Origin: Treponema sp. UBA4873
GTDB taxonomy: Bacteria; Spirochaetota; Spirochaetia; Treponematales; Treponemataceae
Direction of reading: 5' to 3'
Assembly (NCBI GenBank): GCA_002399405.1
Contig: DHDP01000020.1
Span: 1-64,000 of the forward strand
Length of the DNA: 64,000 nt
Made by a program: the position numbers and the translations under genes. Below, one piece after another: positions 61,456-64,000 of this stretch. Every line of letters starts with the position of its first letter. Positions within the stretch are counted from its first letter, which is position 1. Under the pieces are notes generated by a model. It saw only the letters and a program-made list of their open reading frames with translations, made no database searches and was not told the origin of the DNA.

Positions 61456-63153
61456 ATGATAAAAAAACGCAGAAAAAGTGTACAGAAACAACTCAGACTG
61501 ACCACGATTGCAATGTATATCACTGTAATGGCGCTGCTGATTATTCTGGACTATTATGTGTTCGCTAAATACATCGAAAAAAAACGGGAAATCAGACAGA
61601 CTGATTTTCTTACATATTACACGAAAATCGATTCGTCCGTCGGAAACGCGGCACAGATACTCACACGGTATTTCATTCAGAATCAGGCGTTCGTGACGCT
61701 GTCCGTTACGGAAGATCCTGAGACGGTGTTCAATGCGATGTACGATCTTGACAACCAGATGAAATCCTACATCAGGCTGTACGACAACCTTGCGGGCATC
61801 GTGTGCATGTATAAGTCGGGCGTGCGGAATGAGTATGTTTTCCAGTCGGATGTCAGCAGCAGAGACGTGAACGACATACTGATCAATTTGAAAAGAAACA
61901 TGACGCCGCTGTTTGACGAAGGAAGTTCGTTTATTTTAACCGCGGATAAACAGTATTTTGTGCGGTTTTATCGCACAAAGAAAGCACTCGTCGCGGTAAT
62001 AGCAAAAATACCGTTCGAAGAATCAGGCAGTGAAAAATTCGTGCTGCTGCACAGGGGGACTGTGCTTACAAATAAAGAACTTGCGGAAAAAATCAGCCTT
62101 ATTCGGAATGTGAACACATCGCCGCAGTCATACACCGTTTCTTATTATAATTACAAATCGTATTCCGTCTGTTATAAAACGCTCGAGTCGGCGGAGCTTA
62201 CCGTGTGCAGCGTAATTTCAGGGTATTTTTTTACGGAGCTTCCTGCCGGAATACTGCTGCTTATCGTCATCACCTGCGCCGGTTTTGTTTTTGTGATAGA
62301 AAGCTCCCGTATGCTGGAGCACGAAATAATGGCGCCGCTTTCCGGTCTCACCGCTTCGATCAACACTATCAGAGAATCGGGCAGGTTGAATCTGCTCGGC
62401 GGATTCGAAAAATATCAGGAATTCTACGACGTGGAAACCGCCTTCAATGCGCTTATTCTCCAGATACAGGAGCTTAAAATAAAATCGTACGAGGATAAAA
62501 TTAACAAGCAGCGGGCGCAGCTTCAGTACCTTCAGATGCAGCTGAAGCCTCATTTTTTTCTGAACTGTCTGAAGTCGCTGAATGCAATGACAATGGAAGG
62601 CGACAAAGAGGAAATGCAGAAATATATTCTCGCCGTTTCAGAATATGTGAGATACCTGCTCCGTTCCGATACGGAAAAGATCGAAATAAAAGAAGAAATC
62701 AGCATGGTTCGTACGTTTCTGAACATGCAGTCGATTATCTCCGTACGAAAAGTCGCGTGCACGATTCACGTCGACTCCGAAATAGAACACTGTCTTATTC
62801 CGATTATGACGATTCAAACGTTCGTGGAAAACGCATATAAACACGCGGTGTTGTCCGAAACCGACGATTGTCTGAAGATTCAGATAAAAGCCGTATTGCT
62901 GCACAGCGAAGAGAATCTGCTCGTCGACATAATCATACGGGACAACGGAAACGGATATCCCGAGGAAATTCTTACGGCTTTGAACAGCGGCAGTACGCAG
63001 GAAACGGCGGACAGCGGTTCAGGAGGCATAGGCATACAAAACGTAAAAAAACGATGCGGAATTTTTTACGGGAATAAAGCTGAATTCAATTTCACAAATC
63101 TGGGCGGAGCGTACAGCGAATTGATTATCCCCTGCGAAACGGCGGGTGACTGA
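61456..63153 (+). CDS. sensor histidine kinase, YesM/LytS family
   Basis: 565 residues. TM1 spans about 14-36, an extracytoplasmic sensor domain about 37-255, TM2 about 256-278, then HAMP and a coiled coil. The His-kinase box LKPHFFLNCLKSLNAM carries the phospho-accepting His. The ATPase domain has DNGNGYP and GGIGIQNVKKR. YesM-type kinases usually control sugar uptake with an AraC-type partner. It is followed 1 nt later by the regulator gene. Confidence 0.92.
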   Translation: MIKKRRKSVQKQLRLTTIAMYITVMALLIILDYYVFAKYIEKKREIRQTDFLTYYTKIDSSVGNAAQILTRYFIQNQAFVTLSVTEDPETVFNAMYDLDNQMKSYIRLYDNLAGIVCMYKSGVRNEYVFQSDVSSRDVNDILINLKRNMTPLFDEGSSFILTADKQYFVRFYRTKKALVAVIAKIPFEESGSEKFVLLHRGTVLTNKELAEKISLIRNVNTSPQSYTVSYYNYKSYSVCYKTLESAELTVCSVISGYFFTELPAGILLLIVITCAGFVFVIESSRMLEHEIMAPLSGLTASINTIRESGRLNLLGGFEKYQEFYDVETAFNALILQIQELKIKSYEDKINKQRAQLQYLQMQLKPHFFLNCLKSLNAMTMEGDKEEMQKYILAVSEYVRYLLRSDTEKIEIKEEISMVRTFLNMQSIISVRKVACTIHVDSEIEHCLIPIMTIQTFVENAYKHAVLSETDDCLKIQIKAVLLHSEENLLVDIIIRDNGNGYPEEILTALNSGSTQETADSGSGGIGIQNVKKRCGIFYGNKAEFNFTNLGGAYSELIIPCETAGD

Positions 63154-63154
63154 C

Positions 63155-64000
63155 ATGAATGTAATCGTTATCGACGATCAGAAAGCAGTCGTGGACAGCA
63201 TTTATAAAAATCTCGCATGGAAGGAATTCGGCATAGACGAAGTATTTACTGCATACAGCGCGAAAGACGCCCGCACTGTTTTCAACGAAAAACATATCGA
63301 CATTATGCTTTCGGACATTGAAATGCCCGAGGAAAGCGGGCTCTCATTGCTTAGATACGTGAGAAAAATCAGTCCCGCCACGGAATGCATATTTCTCACT
63401 TCGCACGCCGATTTTTCATATGCGCAGGAAGCGCTCCGGCTGGGCAGCTTCGAATATATTCTGCAGCCGTGCCGGTACGAAGAGATTGCGCAGACTATAA
63501 AAAAAGTGATTGTTAAGATTAATGAAAAACAGCACGTTCAGGGATTTTCCGCAAACCGGCAGGAACTGATAAACACTATGGGTGCCAAGCTGCTGCATGC
63601 CTCCGGTGAGGAAAACGTCGAAAAAATAATTCCCGGACTGTTCGGCAGAAAATATGACGACGGCGTTTTTTTCCCGGCGGAAATAGCGGTCGTCTCAGAG
63701 TGCAAACGCAGCATCCGTGACAGGATTGAAAAAACGGTAAAATCTGTTTTTGCTTCGAAGAAAGACATTTCCGTCATCGTCATGGAAATATCACACTGCG
63801 ACTATATTGTGCTTTGTTACGGGCCGCCGCAGGATATGCAGGAACCGGAGTTGTACGGAGGAATGAATGAGACATTTTCCGTGCTCAACACTATCCAGAA
63901 TGTTAAGACCGCCGTGTACGCTGGGACGGCGTGCGGCCCGGATTTATGCAGTGAGATACGGCAGCTGCACCGAATGCATGAGAATAACATTCTGCAGAAA
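63155..64000 (+). CDS. YesN-type response regulator, truncated by the window end
   Basis: 282 codons visible, open at position 64000. The receiver domain (residues 1-120) has the acidic pocket D7/D8, phospho-acceptor D54 (LSDIEMP) and switch T82 (FLTSH). The expected Lys-Pro after beta-5 is Gln104-Pro105 (YILQPC), a loss of the conserved lysine. Residues about 140-282 form a non-DNA-binding middle domain; an AraC-type HTH is expected beyond the window. The start lies 1 nt after the kinase stop (TGACATG). Confidence 0.9.
   Translation, partial: MNVIVIDDQKAVVDSIYKNLAWKEFGIDEVFTAYSAKDARTVFNEKHIDIMLSDIEMPEESGLSLLRYVRKISPATECIFLTSHADFSYAQEALRLGSFEYILQPCRYEEIAQTIKKVIVKINEKQHVQGFSANRQELINTMGAKLLHASGEENVEKIIPGLFGRKYDDGVFFPAEIAVVSECKRSIRDRIEKTVKSVFASKKDISVIVMEISHCDYIVLCYGPPQDMQEPELYGGMNETFSVLNTIQNVKTAVYAGTACGPDLCSEIRQLHRMHENNILQK

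Noticed and set aside
1..64000. tRNA/rRNA genes, CRISPR arrays, transposons, prophage or integration sites
   Set aside because: No T-loop signatures, spaced repeats, transposase or integrase motifs, or composition breaks were noticed by eye; a covariance-model scan would be needed to exclude a tRNA fully.

Overview
The window is a continuous chromosomal stretch from a spirochaete, most likely a Treponema with G+C near 50%. The inference rests on gene content and order: an rpoN-hpf-hprK-ptsH-lexA-holA block, a transmembrane PASTA protein without a kinase domain, a TPR/LysM protein paired with a lipoprotein, a YesM/YesN two-component pair, and relaxed spirochaetal lipoboxes. It carries aromatic-amino-acid, glycogen and starch genes and cobalamin-dependent methionine synthesis, so it is a free-living or gut/oral type rather than a reduced pathogen of the T. 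pallidum kind. No rRNA, tRNA, CRISPR array, transposase or prophage was recognised.

Layout. 1-5 kb: phospholipid synthesis (pgsA), a cytidylate-kinase-like protein, a Nudix hydrolase and the LysM/lipoprotein pair, closed by a strong terminator. 5-10 kb: holA, lexA, ptsH, hprK, hpf and rpoN on the minus strand (carbon signalling, ribosome hibernation, SOS control, sigma-54). 10-13.5 kb: a DUF1015 protein, radA, and hsp20 behind a near-consensus sigma-54 promoter. 13.5-23 kb: a DUF368 protein, an MFS carrier, a MetH lacking its reactivation domain, that domain as a separate gene, pyrE, and a BtuFCD/FecBCD-type ABC importer. 23-33 kb: a lipoprotein alpha-amylase, YgiQ, TcdA, an FAD protein, a chemoreceptor and a B12-type radical SAM protein. 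33-44 kb: a MATE pump, a polar amino-acid ABC importer with two paralogous binding proteins, an EamA carrier, glgP and glgX. 44-53 kb: era, then a minus-strand run of rluA-like, rpiA, a fused aroDE, PASTA, Nudix and an ECF transporter whose two ATPases and T subunit are one polypeptide. 53-57.7 kb: the poorly understood AmmeMemoRadiSam genes with a CmpB-like membrane protein, an orphan adenine methyltransferase and an unlisted 53-residue protein. 57.7-64 kb: a membrane adenylate cyclase, a large radical SAM protein and a YesM/YesN pair, the last cut by the window end.

The main non-coding observations are these. (1) In at least sixteen genes a -10 box lies only 6-8 nt before the start codon, predicting leaderless transcripts; genes inside operons and a smaller set with longer leaders carry ordinary Shine-Dalgarno sequences. 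(2) hsp20 has a GG-N10-GC sigma-54 promoter with candidate upstream activator repeats. (3) A terminator sits between the promoter and start of the chemoreceptor gene. (4) Four interleaved complementary arms lie between the two binding-protein genes. (5) A 23-bp tandem repeat sits upstream of metH. All functional statements rest on reading motifs by eye; no database search was run.
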